Positions 19,149 through 27,770 are shown, counted from the first letter of the stretch. The stretch is DNA of 64,000 nt from Bradyrhizobium sp. CB1717 (GCF_029714325.1 NZ_CP121666.1:2232001-2296000); one strand, 5' to 3'. A program made the numbers and translations. Notes: generated from the letters alone by a model not told the origin.

Positions 19149-20231
19149 ATGAAAGCCTTGCAGGCCGCCTGCATCGTGGGTGTCGTTGCATTCACGGGGA
19201 CGCTTCATGAGGCCGGCGGAAGCACGCCAGGGGCGCGCGTGCCCGGTGCAACGTGGTCCGTGAGGGCCGGGACGTCCGTTGGGCCTTCGTCCTCCGCCGC
19301 AATATCGGAGATACCTGCCGGACTTGAATCCTCGCCTGGCGCGGCGTCCGGGGAGGCTTCTGGTCTGTCATTGATGGCCCAAGCCAAGATGGATGACGAT
19401 TCCATCGTGGCGAAATCGGAAGCGTTGGACCACCGCGATACCGCGCAGCCGGCGCCGTCAATGCCCTATGCATTTGATGATGCGTCCAGCCCCGCACCGG
19501 CGAGCCAGAATTTCCAGTATCTGATCTATTACGTGTGGTCCGAAACTCCGCCTGCCGAAAAGCCGGCGGAAATCGTCTTGAGATCCCTCAAGGACACCCT
19601 GGTCGGAACGCCGATTGAGGAGATCAAGCGCGCATCCGATGCGTTCGGTCTCGATTTCAATTTCATGAAAGCGGTCGCGAAGGTCGAGTCCGGGTTCGAT
19701 CCCAAGCAGCGCACCGGGTCGTATATCGGCCTGTTCCAGCTGAGTGAATATGAGTTCAACAAGTTCGGCTCGGGGCAGATTCGCAGTCCCCGCGACAATG
19801 CCGTAGCGGCAGCCTACAAGGTCATTACCGAAGGCGTGCTGTTCGAGTGGGTGACGCACCAGAAGCCGACCTTGAGCGATCTATACCTGATCCATCAACA
19901 GGGCTGGGAAGGCGCCGCCGAGCACATCAGCCAACCTGATCGCATCGCCTGGAAATCAATGTGTGCCACCGGCGAGGGCAAGGAAAAAGGCGAGAAATGG
20001 TGCAAACGCGCGATCTGGCGGAACACGCTTCCGGCCGTCAAGCAGGCGTGGAAATCGGTCGACAAGCTGACATCCGGAGCATTCGTCGGCATGTGGCGCG
20101 CGCGGATTGCTGAACTCTATTCGAAATATATGGCCACGGCCGCCGCCGAGCGGGTGAACCAGCAACCTCCGTCGAGTGCGCAACAAAGCGGTCTAGCCGA
20201 TCCTCCGTCGGCGCGGGGCGGGGTCAATTGA
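19149..20231 (+). CDS. Lytic transglycosylase-like (SLT) exported protein
   Basis: A 360-residue protein with an N-terminal signal peptide (MKALQAACIVGVVAFTGTL), a long Ser/Ala/Pro-rich linker to about residue 130, and a lysozyme-like transglycosylase domain from about 160. The likely catalytic glutamate is in FMKAVAKVESGFDPKQ, followed by GLFQLSEYEFNKFG. It would cut peptidoglycan strands in the periplasm. The ATG at 19149 begins the signal peptide and is preceded by a G-rich stretch. The order of the domain matches small SLT proteins tied to secretion systems, but no such system is adjacent. Confidence 0.8.
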   Translation: MKALQAACIVGVVAFTGTLHEAGGSTPGARVPGATWSVRAGTSVGPSSSAAISEIPAGLESSPGAASGEASGLSLMAQAKMDDDSIVAKSEALDHRDTAQPAPSMPYAFDDASSPAPASQNFQYLIYYVWSETPPAEKPAEIVLRSLKDTLVGTPIEEIKRASDAFGLDFNFMKAVAKVESGFDPKQRTGSYIGLFQLSEYEFNKFGSGQIRSPRDNAVAAAYKVITEGVLFEWVTHQKPTLSDLYLIHQQGWEGAAEHISQPDRIAWKSMCATGEGKEKGEKWCKRAIWRNTLPAVKQAWKSVDKLTSGAFVGMWRARIAELYSKYMATAAAERVNQQPPSSAQQSGLADPPSARGGVN

Positions 20232-20262
20232 GCGGCAGACAAGCTGGTCGTACTCGTGTGAC

Positions 20263-20282
20263 CTCAAACGGATGCGTTTGAG
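20263..20282. terminator. Hairpin after the transglycosylase gene
   Basis: CTCAAACG and CGTTTGAG are perfect 8-bp arms around GATG, about 30 bp after the transglycosylase stop and 73 bp before the dapD-like gene. Without a T-run it could be a weak terminator or an operator. Confidence 0.4.
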
Positions 20283-20354
20283 CGTGCAGAAGTTGCCAAT
20301 TCCGGGAGAACTCGCGTATGCACTAGGTGTGGGATCGCAGTGTGAGCAATTCAA

Positions 20355-21326
20355 ATGACGATGGAGCTGAGAGGCGCGAGAGGCGAGGGATTTGCGACGA
20401 TTGCCGCTGACGGTCGCGTGTTGGATTCCTGGTTTCTTCAGCTGAGCCTGGTCAAGGAGGCCGGCAAGGCGGCAACGGTGCGGCTGACGACGGACGAGAT
20501 CATTGGATCGTTGGGTGAGCCGGCTGACGGATATGCGCGACACGACGACATTCGCAATGTCGACATCGTTCCAATCCGCACAGAGATTGACTCTCTCGCG
20601 TCTGCGCCGACTGATGTGCACGACGCCTATCTTCGACTCCATCTCCTGAGCCACCGGCTCGTCCAGCCCAATTGCCAGAACCTTGAAGGCATTTTCGGTC
20701 TGTTACCCAACGTTGCCTGGACGACCCTCGGTCCCTGCGAATGCTCCCGTGTACCGGAAGCGCAAATGGTCGCGCGAAAGCGTGCCCTCGCGTTCGAGGT
20801 GACGGGCGTGGACAAGTTTCCGCGCATGACAGACTATGTGACGCCTGCGGACGTGAGAATTGCAGATGCGGATCGCGTAAGGCTCGGAGCCTATTTGGCG
20901 CCGGGCACGACCGTCATGCATGAAGGCTTTTGCAATTTTAACGCAGGCACGCTCGGTCCCTGCATGGTCGAAGGGCGGATCAGCGCCGGCGTGGTCGTGG
21001 GACGTGGCAGCGACGTTGGTGGCGGGGCCTCGATCATGGGCACGCTGTCAGGAGGAGGCAAAGAGAGGATTACGGTTGGCGAGCGCTGCCTGATCGGAGC
21101 CAACGCCGGTATCGGCATATCACTGGGTGACGATTGTGTCGTCGAGGCGGGCTGTTACGTCACGGCGGGCGCGCGCATCCTTTTGGAAGATGGCCGGGTG
21201 CTGAAAGCCAAGGACCTTTCAGGGCAAAAGGGTCTTCTTTTTCGCCGCAACTCGCAGAGCGGCGCTCTTGAGGCAACCAGACGCACATCCAATTGGGACG
21301 GCCTCAACTCGCAGCTTCACGGCTAA
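20355..21326 (+). CDS. DapD-like tetrahydrodipicolinate N-succinyltransferase, actinobacterial type
   Basis: A 323-residue left-handed beta-helix transferase. Residues ~160-285 carry hexapeptide repeats with long stretches typical of mycobacterial and corynebacterial DapD: DADRVRLGAYLAPGTTVMHE, GRISAGVVVGRGSDVGGGAS and GTLSGGG. In lysine and diaminopimelate synthesis DapD moves succinyl from succinyl-CoA to tetrahydrodipicolinate. Alphaproteobacteria normally use a different, shorter DapD type, so this copy looks laterally acquired and is probably a paralogue. A second in-frame ATG is at 20361. It stands alone, away from other lysine genes, so a changed substrate is possible. Confidence 0.8.
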   Translation: MTMELRGARGEGFATIAADGRVLDSWFLQLSLVKEAGKAATVRLTTDEIIGSLGEPADGYARHDDIRNVDIVPIRTEIDSLASAPTDVHDAYLRLHLLSHRLVQPNCQNLEGIFGLLPNVAWTTLGPCECSRVPEAQMVARKRALAFEVTGVDKFPRMTDYVTPADVRIADADRVRLGAYLAPGTTVMHEGFCNFNAGTLGPCMVEGRISAGVVVGRGSDVGGGASIMGTLSGGGKERITVGERCLIGANAGIGISLGDDCVVEAGCYVTAGARILLEDGRVLKAKDLSGQKGLLFRRNSQSGALEATRRTSNWDGLNSQLHG

Positions 21327-21520
21327 GCAGCGCCGGCGTCGGTCGGTGCCTGCTGAATTTGAAGCGGCGGGCCGATTAAGTGCGCCGTCACGCTGTGTCA
21401 CACCGCCGCTTGCGACCCAACTCGGAGATCGTTTACCGGGAGTTTGAACGCTTGCACGACACAACAAGGAACTGAAGCGGGACCAGCCTGTTGGTTCGAT
21501 CAGCCAAGCGGAGTCTCGCA

Positions 21521-21778
21521 ATGCGGATCATTCTGATAACGGCGGTTGGCTGGGCGTTGTCGTGCGGATTTGCGACAGCACAGACCGATCCCAAGGACAT
21601 GACAACTGGACGCTCGGCACCTGAAGAAAAAGGTCAATTGCAACCACAAGGTTGGACCGGACCGCTCGACACGAAGTCGGGTGGCGCGCCGCCGGAAAGC
21701 CCGCAAGGTCAAAGCCCACCGGGAATGCAGGCAGCGCCGGACGGATCAACCAAAGTGGTGACCGAGCCACGGAAGTAA
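21521..21778 (+). CDS. Small secreted Pro/Gly-rich protein
   Basis: An 85-residue protein with a signal peptide (MRIILITAVGWALSCGFATA) and a low-complexity hydrophilic remainder rich in Pro, Gly and Gln. GGAG seven bases before the ATG at 21521 supports that start rather than the upstream TTG. Similar short exported proteins of unknown function are common in Bradyrhizobium. No function is assigned. Confidence 0.6.
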   Translation: MRIILITAVGWALSCGFATAQTDPKDMTTGRSAPEEKGQLQPQGWTGPLDTKSGGAPPESPQGQSPPGMQAAPDGSTKVVTEPRK

Positions 21779-22010
21779 GTCTGACTTGGTTTGTCGTTGG
21801 GAGGTCGGCTTCGCCCGGGATGAGCCGACCCGTAACGTCTGCCTGTGGCCCGAGACTGCCTGGCTCGGTGCTCGTCCAAGTGCGGCTGCCGAGTGTCGAG
21901 CAGAAGTGGCCGGCAAGGATCCGCGCCGGTTGCTGATGTCTTGCAGTCGTTGATCTATCGCAATGGTCCCCTCGCGCCGGGACGGACGGTCGGGCTCCAG
22001 GGAGCTTGCG

Positions 22011-22193
22011 ATGAATACGGATTACATGGCGGAAGCCGCCCGGCATCGGCACGTAGCCGAGGAGTACCGAACGATGGCGTTATGCACCTCGGATGAGGGA
22101 CTGCGTAAGGTCTACCTCAGGCTTGCAGACGATTACGATTCGCTCGCCACGAACGAAGACAGGGTTGCCTGCAATCGCAGGCTCGCAAACTAG
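22011..22193 (+). CDS. Small hypothetical protein
   Basis: A 60-residue soluble, helical protein (MNTDYMAEAARHRHVAEEYR…YLRLADDYDSLA). AGGGAG lies seven bases before the ATG. The pattern of short proteins with HxxxAEEYRTMA and LRLADDYDSLA recurs in Bradyrhizobium genomes, which supports a real gene. Function unknown. Confidence 0.6.
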   Translation: MNTDYMAEAARHRHVAEEYRTMALCTSDEGLRKVYLRLADDYDSLATNEDRVACNRRLAN

Positions 22194-22290
22194 GACGCGT
22201 ACTCATAAACGTCGGCTTACCAACGCAAAGCGGAAATCTCCCACCTTGAGCGTGATCGGCGGCTTGTGACCCATGCCGGACTTGCTGCAG

Positions 22291-22758
22291 CTACGAACAA
22301 GTCCCGCAAGGCGAGCGGCGTCTTTTTGAACTGCTGGAAACTTCTATGCGGCCCTTCGAGAGGTCATCAAGGATCACGCATTCGGGTCCCGGGCCGCCCG
22401 CACATGATGTATCGCAGCTCGCGACAAAGGCTGCGATACTGCGCTCCAGTGCCTTGAGTTCTGCCAGCTTCGCCCGCACCGTGATCAAGTGCTCCTGTGC
22501 AAGGTCGCGGGCATGAACGCAGGACTGTGTGGGGTCCTGCATCAACTCCACCAGCGAGCGCACCTGCTCGATCGAGAAGCCAAACTCGCGGCAACGGCGG
22601 ATGAAGGACAGCCGTTTCACGTCGGCATCGCCGTAGACGCGCTGACCACCGGCCTGACGGTCCGCCGACCGCAACAATCCAATTTCCTCGTAATAGCGGA
22701 TCGTCGGCGCGTTGGTGCCGGTCCGTTTCGCCAGCATGCCGATCTTTAGACCGTCCAT
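22291..22758 (-). CDS. MerR-family metal-responsive regulator
   Basis: A 155-residue regulator with the MerR winged helix (residues 1-70; LKIGMLAKRTGTNAPTIRYYEEIGLL), a dimerisation helix and C-terminal cysteines at 80, 115, 119 and 127. The 35-residue spacing of C80 and C115 matches metal sensors such as MerR and ZntR rather than redox-sensing SoxR. It is divergent from the cysteine-rich membrane protein gene and should control it through the palindrome at 22793-22809. The metal could be mercury, lead, zinc or cadmium. Confidence 0.88.
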   Translation of the reverse strand: MDGLKIGMLAKRTGTNAPTIRYYEEIGLLRSADRQAGGQRVYGDADVKRLSFIRRCREFGFSIEQVRSLVELMQDPTQSCVHARDLAQEHLITVRAKLAELKALERSIAAFVASCDTSCAGGPGPECVILDDLSKGRIEVSSSSKRRRSPCGTCS

Positions 22759-22787
22759 CGCATTGATTTCCCTGTGAATCTTTTTTC

Positions 22788-22818
22788 TTGAACCTCAAGT
22801 TACTTGAGGGGGTACGGT
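22788..22818 (+). promoter_or_regulatory. MerR-type promoter with 19-bp spacer
   Basis: A -35 box TTGAAC (22788-22793) and a -10-like TACGGT (22813-22818) are 19 bp apart, the long spacing that MerR-family activators correct by twisting DNA. The palindrome CCTCAAG-TTA-CTTGAGG fills the spacer at 22793-22809. It drives the gene at 22862 on the plus strand. Confidence 0.8.
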
Positions 22819-22861
22819 TAGTGCAAGCTCGGTTCTAGTCACCTCCTGGAGAGATTCTTCC

Positions 22862-23581
22862 ATGTCAATCGCTGAGGCCACCCCTATCGCCTGCACACTA
22901 GCGGCTGGAGCGTACGAAGACCGGCTCGCCTGGATCGCCGCCTTGAACAAAGACGCGCTCCGCAGTCACGAGCGCCGCGATCTCGTGTTGGAATTGCACT
23001 ACGCGATCGAAGCGCGCGCTCGGGTGCATGAGATGGTTCGCAATGAGCAAAGCTGCTGCGCTTTCCTTACGTTCCAGTTGCATGAATCGCGTAATGACAT
23101 CTGCCTTACCATCACCGCGCCCCAAGCGGCTCGGGAAGTCGCGGACGCTCTGTTTGAACAATTTGTGGCTAAAACGCCCATAGTCTCTTCATGTGCGTGC
23201 GCCACGTCGGCCTCGGCAGCCAAGACGCCTGCGGAGGAGCTGCCCGGGTCGAAGGCTGCTAGCGTCACGGCGGTGACGCTTTCAATCGGCGCGGTCGCTT
23301 GCGGCGTATGCTGCGTCTTGCCCTTTGCACTCCCCGCAGCGATGCTCGCGAGCACCGGAACGTTGTTGGCGTGGTTCGTCAGCATGCACCTATTGGTAAC
23401 CGTACTTGCTCTTCTCTCCGTTGCAGGCGCATGGGGGTGGATTGTGTGGCAGTCGCGCCGGACGCGGCGCAGGCCGGCCCCGTCAACCCTCGTGGTGATG
23501 GCAGGATCGACAGTGCTATTGGCTATCGCAGTGTTGTGGCCGCTGATTGAGAGACCTCTCATCCGCGCGTTGCAGGCGTGA
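22862..23581 (+). CDS. Cysteine-rich metal-type membrane protein
   Basis: A 239-residue protein under the MerR-type promoter. Residues 1-105 form a soluble domain with vicinal cysteines (VRNEQSCCAFLTFQLHES), a motif seen in small proteins near MerR-type regulators. A linker with CACATSA follows, then about three membrane helices starting near residue 135 with GAVACGVCCVLPFALP, whose paired cysteines recall MerT-like mercury carriers. Fusion of the soluble CC domain to a MerT-like part suggests capture and transport of a thiophilic metal. It is not a close match to any family I can name with certainty. Confidence 0.65.
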   Translation: MSIAEATPIACTLAAGAYEDRLAWIAALNKDALRSHERRDLVLELHYAIEARARVHEMVRNEQSCCAFLTFQLHESRNDICLTITAPQAAREVADALFEQFVAKTPIVSSCACATSASAAKTPAEELPGSKAASVTAVTLSIGAVACGVCCVLPFALPAAMLASTGTLLAWFVSMHLLVTVLALLSVAGAWGWIVWQSRRTRRRPAPSTLVVMAGSTVLLAIAVLWPLIERPLIRALQA

Positions 23582-23641
23582 CCGCGCATCTTTCATCCGC
23601 TGCCTTGAGCGGCAGCGGATGCTGTGACAGTGTCCGCTCCC

Positions 23642-23965
23642 ATGAAGACTGTTGTCGTCTATGTTGGCGCCGCGATCGCCGAAATCGCCGGTTGTTTTGC
23701 GTTCTGGGGATGGTTGCGTATTAGCAAGCCGATATGGTGGTTACTTCCAGGCGTATTTTCCCTCCTTGTGTTTGCTTACCTGCTGACACTCGTCGAGACC
23801 GAGGCGGCGGGGCGCGCCTACGCCACCTACGGCGGCATCTACATTGTCGCCTCGCTTTTTTGGCTCTGGATAATCGAGAGCGTGCGTCCTGATCGCTGGG
23901 ACATCGCCGGCGCTTCAGTGTGCCTAATTGGCGCGGCCATCATTCTCTGGGGTCCGCGCGGGTAG
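23642..23965 (+). CDS. ynfA: YnfA/UPF0060 family membrane protein
   Basis: A 107-residue protein with four predicted helices and the UPF0060 signatures [14 protein letters not shown] near the start and [20 protein letters not shown] in the third helix. The family is related to small multidrug-resistance exporters. The ATG at 23642 gives the normal family length; an in-frame upstream GTG would add six residues. It lies 60 bp after the metal-type gene and may share its MerR-regulated transcript. Confidence 0.9.
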   Translation: MKTVVVYVGAAIAEIAGCFAFWGWLRISKPIWWLLPGVFSLLVFAYLLTLVETEAAGRAYATYGGIYIVASLFWLWIIESVRPDRWDIAGASVCLIGAAIILWGPRG

Positions 23966-24274
23966 TCAGTGTCGTCTAGTGGCCCAACCCAGACCTAGCG
24001 TGAGGTGCGCCAACGCGCCGCTATCACAGGCAGAGCGGACTTAATACGATGTGCAGCGCGGGTTTATGAGTACACGGCCTAGAGGCCGACTGGTTGGCGA
24101 TCTTCAGTCGTATCGGTGTTGGGATTCTGGCCGATCTGCGAGGTCGCGAGATAAGTCATTTAGGTCCGCTTGGCAGGGCCAAAGCGCGGCGCGATTTGGA
24201 TGAATCGTCATCGCGCTTTGGATGTTGTTTACGCATGATCCTCTCGGAAAACCGTTCCGGATCATGCTTTAGCG
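23966..24274. other. Intergenic region with a composite repeat
   Basis: 309 bp between ynfA and the convergent secreted-protein gene. The right third is occupied by the composite repeat at 24180-24282. The left part shows no gene or clear signal. Confidence 0.5.
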
Positions 24275-24282
24275 CTAGCGCT
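24180..24282. repeat. Composite palindromic repeat
   Basis: Three stem-loops in a row: CAAAGCGCG…CGCGCTTTG (24180-24220), GCATGATCC…GGATCATGC (24233-24267, with GGAAAACCGTTCC in the loop) and AGCGCTAGCGCT (24271-24282). This arrangement is familiar from Bradyrhizobium intergenic repeats. It overlaps the last codons of the next, convergent gene. Confidence 0.75.
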
Positions 24283-24835
24283 TTGATCGCTTGAGTTCTG
24301 CGACTTGAAACTTGTTGCCGGCGGAGAGGCTGCTGCAGATCCAGTAGGCCCTGTTGCGGTAGTCGCCCAGGAACACCTTGGTCTCGACGCAATCCACGTA
24401 GTTCTTGTGAGTGATGGTGTCTGTGCAGGTCGGCGAGAAGGGTGCATCGGTTTGTCCGCCGCCCGACTCGCTGCACCCGACCCAGGGATCCTTGCCGTGT
24501 CTGAAGCTTGTTTGACAGCCACCGTTGCAACTGCTGGCGCGCTTCTCCAGCGCGGCAATCCTCGCCAATGGTGAACCCGGCGCCGGCGATGGCGTTCGAG
24601 CGGATGACGGTTGAGCGGTTGCCGATCGGATGTGGCGGGTTGACGAGGTCGGGCGAGATGCCCCGGTGTTGACCGCCTGTTTCGGCCTTGCCGCCTGCTT
24701 CGGCGCTTCGACCGTGACGTTAGGAATCGTGGTGGCGGAGCTTGTTGAGGTTTGCGACACCGCCGGGCCGCACAGCAAGACCGTTGACAAGAAAGCGAAG
24801 GCTGAAGGCGCGACAAATCCTGACGACAAGCTCAT
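24275..24835 (-). CDS. Secreted cysteine-containing hypothetical protein
   Basis: A 186-residue protein with a signal peptide (MSLSSGFVAPSAFAFLSTVL…VSQ), a Thr/Ser/Pro/Arg-rich linker, and a C-terminal part with several cysteines (SSCNGGCQ, WVGCSES, PTCTD, DCVET, WICSS) that could form disulphides. The ATG at 24835 follows AAAGGAC, a good ribosome binding site. No family is recognised. The last few codons overlap a repeat element, which may have replaced the original end. Confidence 0.6.
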   Translation of the reverse strand: MSLSSGFVAPSAFAFLSTVLLCGPAVSQTSTSSATTIPNVTVEAPKQAARPKQAVNTGASRPTSSTRHIRSATAQPSSARTPSPAPGSPLARIAALEKRASSCNGGCQTSFRHGKDPWVGCSESGGGQTDAPFSPTCTDTITHKNYVDCVETKVFLGDYRNRAYWICSSLSAGNKFQVAELKRSKR

Positions 24836-25128
24836 GACATGTCCTTTCAAGGACGGACATTCCGTCCCAATGTTTGCACGCCGCAAAATGCTAGCCGAAA
24901 CTTCCGAACCTGACTACCGGGGGTTGAAACGATTTCTGCGGATGACTGCCATGCGCATGTGGCCGAGGAGAATGCGGACGACGCGCCCGGAGCGGTTGCG
25001 GTGTCGGCTTCCGGCTCTTCTGTGACATCCAGTGATGTCCGCTATGGCGCGTCATCGGCGGAGCAGCGGACATCAGGAGCGCCGGAGCGGAACGCTCCGA
25101 TCTGACGAGGGTGCGGTCCTAGAGGCGC

Positions 25129-25338
25129 CTACTCCTCGTCTTCGTCCTCGTCGTCATCCTCGTCTTCGTCGTCCTCTTCTTCCACCTGCACCAGCGCGGC
25201 CAGCGGCAGCGTCTCGCGGAAGAGATCGCCTTCCATGCCCATCCAGAGGCAGAGCACCTCGTCCTCCTTCACCTCCGCAACCGTCAGCGGCTGGCCGCCG
25301 GATTTCAGCATCACGACATCGCCGGCTTTCAAGTCCAT
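25129..25338 (-). CDS. DUF2158 (YodC-like) small protein with acidic tail
   Basis: A 69-residue protein. Residues 1-50 are a DUF2158 domain (LKAGDVVMLKSGGQPLTVAE … CLWM), a small SH3-like fold; the last 18 residues are almost all Asp and Glu. The acidic tail is coded by a repetitive run of GAC/GAG-type codons and may vary in length by slippage. The ribosome site AAAGGACAA stands before the ATG. The role of DUF2158 is not known. Confidence 0.8.
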   Translation of the reverse strand: MDLKAGDVVMLKSGGQPLTVAEVKEDEVLCLWMGMEGDLFRETLPLAALVQVEEEDDEDEDDDEDEDEE

Positions 25339-25630
25339 GGATTGTCCTTTCGGGTTGAGTTGACCAACTCGGAGGAGGCTAGCAGGCGGTCATGACACCG
25401 GGAAAACGGGGCGGGCGAGCGATGGATTGCGCGGTCGATGCGCGGACTGCTCGAATGCGGGGAGACGGCTCAGACGGAAGTGCCTTCATCGCACACATCC
25501 CGACGATGGCATTATGCCCCTGTTTTGCCCGACGGGTCAAACGCGATTCGTAAAATCCGCAAGCCTTTGATTTTGCAGCAGCCGGCTACTGTGCATGGGG
25601 TTGTTTTCGCAGTTTTGTTTGCGAGCCCCG

Positions 25631-26374
25631 TTACGGCTGGTCCGGCACCAGCTCGGTCAGCGAGCGGATGATGCGATCGGGCTTGACGGTCGAGCCTTCG
25701 GGCAGACCGTCGCCATGCACGTCCATCCAGATCGCATAGATGCCGAGACGCTGCGGGGTGACGACTTCCCATTCCAGATTGTCGCCGATCATCCAGGTGT
25801 CCGCAGGCGTGACGCCGAGCGCCTCCATCGCGTGCAGATAGGCGCGCTCCTCGGGCTTGCCGAAGCCGTGCTCGCCCTCGATCTGGATGTGGTGGAAGCG
25901 GTGCGAGAGCTCGAAACGCTCGACCTTGGCGCGCTGCATGTCGGCGGCGCCGTTGGTCACCAGCGCCAGCTTGATGCCGAGCGCCTTCAGCCTGTCGATC
26001 GCCTCATGCGCGCCGGGGAACACGAACATCTCCTCCTCGCGATAGGCGGTGAAACGGTCGGCGAGGCGGATGGCGAGGTCGTCGGGCAGGGCGCGATGGC
26101 CGGCGGCCGCAAGCGCGGCAAAGCCGCCCTTGACCGTCAGGTGCCGCGCCTCGGCGAGCTTCATCCGCCAGGCGGCTTCCGCGCTCGCCCAGAAGTTTCG
26201 CGCGAAGGCCAGCACGGCGGTCGCGACCTGCGCCGGCGGCAGCGGCGCAAGCTCCTCGGCGAACTCGTTCGCGATCGTGTTCCAGGCGATCTCGGGCCGG
26301 CCATAGGCCGACAGGATGGTGTCGTCCATGTCGATCAGCATGGCGCGGGGGAGCGGACGCATCACGGCGTTCAT
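25631..26374 (-). CDS. HAD-family hydrolase
   Basis: A 247-residue haloacid dehalogenase-type phosphatase. Motif I is LIDMDDTIL (nucleophile Asp near residue 15), motif [11 protein letters not shown], and motifs III/IV lie around [10 protein letters not shown] and [11 protein letters not shown]. It would remove phosphate from a small metabolite. The ATG at 26374 forms an ATGA overlap with the stop of hemF, so the genes are coupled, although an in-frame GTG lies two codons before. The substrate is unknown. Confidence 0.88.
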   Translation of the reverse strand: MNAVMRPLPRAMLIDMDDTILSAYGRPEIAWNTIANEFAEELAPLPPAQVATAVLAFARNFWASAEAAWRMKLAEARHLTVKGGFAALAAAGHRALPDDLAIRLADRFTAYREEEMFVFPGAHEAIDRLKALGIKLALVTNGAADMQRAKVERFELSHRFHHIQIEGEHGFGKPEERAYLHAMEALGVTPADTWMIGDNLEWEVVTPQRLGIYAIWMDVHGDGLPEGSTVKPDRIIRSLTELVPDQP

Positions 26375-27258
26375 GGCCACTTCACCTCCGGCGGCAGCGA
26401 CGACAGGATGGAGTCCACGTTGCCGCCGGTCTTGAGCCCGAAGATGGTGCCGCGGTCGTAGAGCAGGTTGAACTCGACATAGCGGCCGCGCCGGATCAGT
26501 TGCTCCTCGCGGTCCGCAGCCGTCCAGGCGCTCGCGAAATTGCGCCGGACGATGTCAGGGTAGATCTTCAGGAAGGCGCGGCCGACATCCTGGGTGAAGG
26601 CGAGGTCGGCGTCCCAGTCGCCGCTGTCGTGCCAGTCGTAGAAGATGCCGCCGATGCCGCGCGCCTCCTTGCGGTGCGGCAGATAGAAATATTCGTCGCA
26701 CCATGTCTTGTACTTGTCGTAATCGGCAACGCCGTTCGGCTGCGCACAGGCTTCCTTCATCGCGGCGTGGAAGGCGATGCTGTCCGCATCCTCCTGCGTG
26801 CGCCGGCGATCGAGCACCGGCGTGAGATCGGCGCCGCCGCCGAACCAGGCTTTTGTCGTCACGACGAAGCGCGTGTTCATGTGCACGGCGGGCACGTGCG
26901 GATTGCGCAGGTGCGCGATCAGCGAGATGCCGGACGCCCAGAATTTTGGGTCCTCCGCGGCACCGGGGATCTGGGCGCGAAACTCGGGGGCGAATTCGCC
27001 GTGCACGGTCGAGCAGTGCACGCCGACCTTCTCGAACAGCCGGCCATGCATGATCGACATCACGCCGCCACCGCCGGCCGCGCCAGTGTGGTCGGTGCGC
27101 TGCCACGGCGTGCGTGTGAAGCGGCCGGTCTCGCCGGGATAGAGGCCTTGCGGCGCATCATCCTCCAGGCGCTCGAAGCTCGCGCAGATGTCGTCACGCA
27201 AGCGCTCGAACCAGGCGCGGGCGCGCGTCTTGCGGTCTTCGATGGCTGAAGCGTCCAT
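26371..27258 (-). CDS. hemF: Oxygen-dependent coproporphyrinogen III oxidase
   Basis: A 295-residue enzyme of haem synthesis that oxidatively decarboxylates coproporphyrinogen III to protoporphyrinogen IX. The family core [17 protein letters not shown] followed by [11 protein letters not shown] is present near residues 125-155, and the [20 protein letters not shown] motif is near the end. The ATG at 27258 gives the usual length; the open frame upstream to 27327 enters a repeat element. It is co-transcribed with the HAD phosphatase. Confidence 0.95.
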   Translation of the reverse strand: MDASAIEDRKTRARAWFERLRDDICASFERLEDDAPQGLYPGETGRFTRTPWQRTDHTGAAGGGGVMSIMHGRLFEKVGVHCSTVHGEFAPEFRAQIPGAAEDPKFWASGISLIAHLRNPHVPAVHMNTRFVVTTKAWFGGGADLTPVLDRRRTQEDADSIAFHAAMKEACAQPNGVADYDKYKTWCDEYFYLPHRKEARGIGGIFYDWHDSGDWDADLAFTQDVGRAFLKIYPDIVRRNFASAWTAADREEQLIRRGRYVEFNLLYDRGTIFGLKTGGNVDSILSSLPPEVKWP

Positions 27259-27281
27259 ATGCAATTCCCAAACTGGCTCTC

Positions 27282-27370
27282 GTAGGGTGGGCAAAGGCGC
27301 CCTTGCGCCGTGCCCACCATTCTTCATCGTCGCACTTGATGGTGGGCACGCTGCGCTTTGCCCACCCTAC
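27282..27370. repeat. Palindromic repeat, GTAGGGTGGGC family, copy 1
   Basis: Begins GTAGGGTGGGCAAAG and ends CTTTGCCCACCCTAC, with inner GTGCCCACC…GGTGGGCAC arms. Related copies are at 50681, 58421 and a partial one at 61814. It lies between hemF and queD. Confidence 0.9.
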
Positions 27371-27386
27371 GAGACCACGATCGTAG

Positions 27387-27752
27387 CTATCCTTGCGGAC
27401 CGTAATAGGTGCAGCTCTCGTTGCAACTGTCGCGGTGGATGCTGACGCGGGTCAGCTTGCCGATATGCGCCAGTCGCTCCCAGACGAAGCGCGACAGGTT
27501 TTCCAGCGTCGGGGTGCCCAGCGCCTCGATCTTGTTGAGGTACTTGTGGTCGAGTGTCAGGCGCACGTCCTCGATGGCGCGCTGGAGCAGGCCGAGATCG
27601 ACCACCATGCCGGTGTCGGGATCGGGCGTGCCGCGCACCGTCACCTCGGCGCGGAAGGAGTGGCCGTGGATCTCTTCGCTCGCCGCGCCAAACGTCGTTC
27701 CCGACAGCGAATGCGCCGCCTCGAAGCGAAACGATTTCGTCAATTCCCACAT
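27387..27752 (-). CDS. queD: 6-carboxytetrahydropterin synthase (QueD) family
   Basis: A 121-residue T-fold enzyme expected to turn dihydroneopterin triphosphate into 6-carboxytetrahydropterin for queuosine. Zinc ligands H14, H29 and H31 are present (AAHSLSG, EEIHGHSF), as are D68-H69 of the catalytic relay (TLDHKYLN). The usual catalytic cysteine four residues before HGH is a serine (S25), with Glu at 26 and 27, recalling the COG0720 paralogues that use Glu. The gene lies just after queE on the same strand, which supports queuosine synthesis all the same. Confidence 0.88.
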   Translation of the reverse strand: MWELTKSFRFEAAHSLSGTTFGAASEEIHGHSFRAEVTVRGTPDPDTGMVVDLGLLQRAIEDVRLTLDHKYLNKIEALGTPTLENLSRFVWERLAHIGKLTRVSIHRDSCNESCTYYGPQG

Positions 27753-27770
27753 CTGTTCGAAAGTCCGATC

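Noticed and set aside
22793..22809. SoxR box reading of the CCTCAAG palindrome
   Set aside because: The sequence resembles a SoxR site, but the adjacent regulator lacks the SoxR C-x2-C-x-C-x5-C iron-sulfur motif and has the cysteine spacing of metal sensors.
24887..25128. Possible short gene before the DUF2158 gene
   Set aside because: Only a basic, short frame (ending RCRLPALL) is present, without a ribosome site; the region also has small hairpins such as CGGAGCG-GAA-CGCTCCG. Left unannotated.
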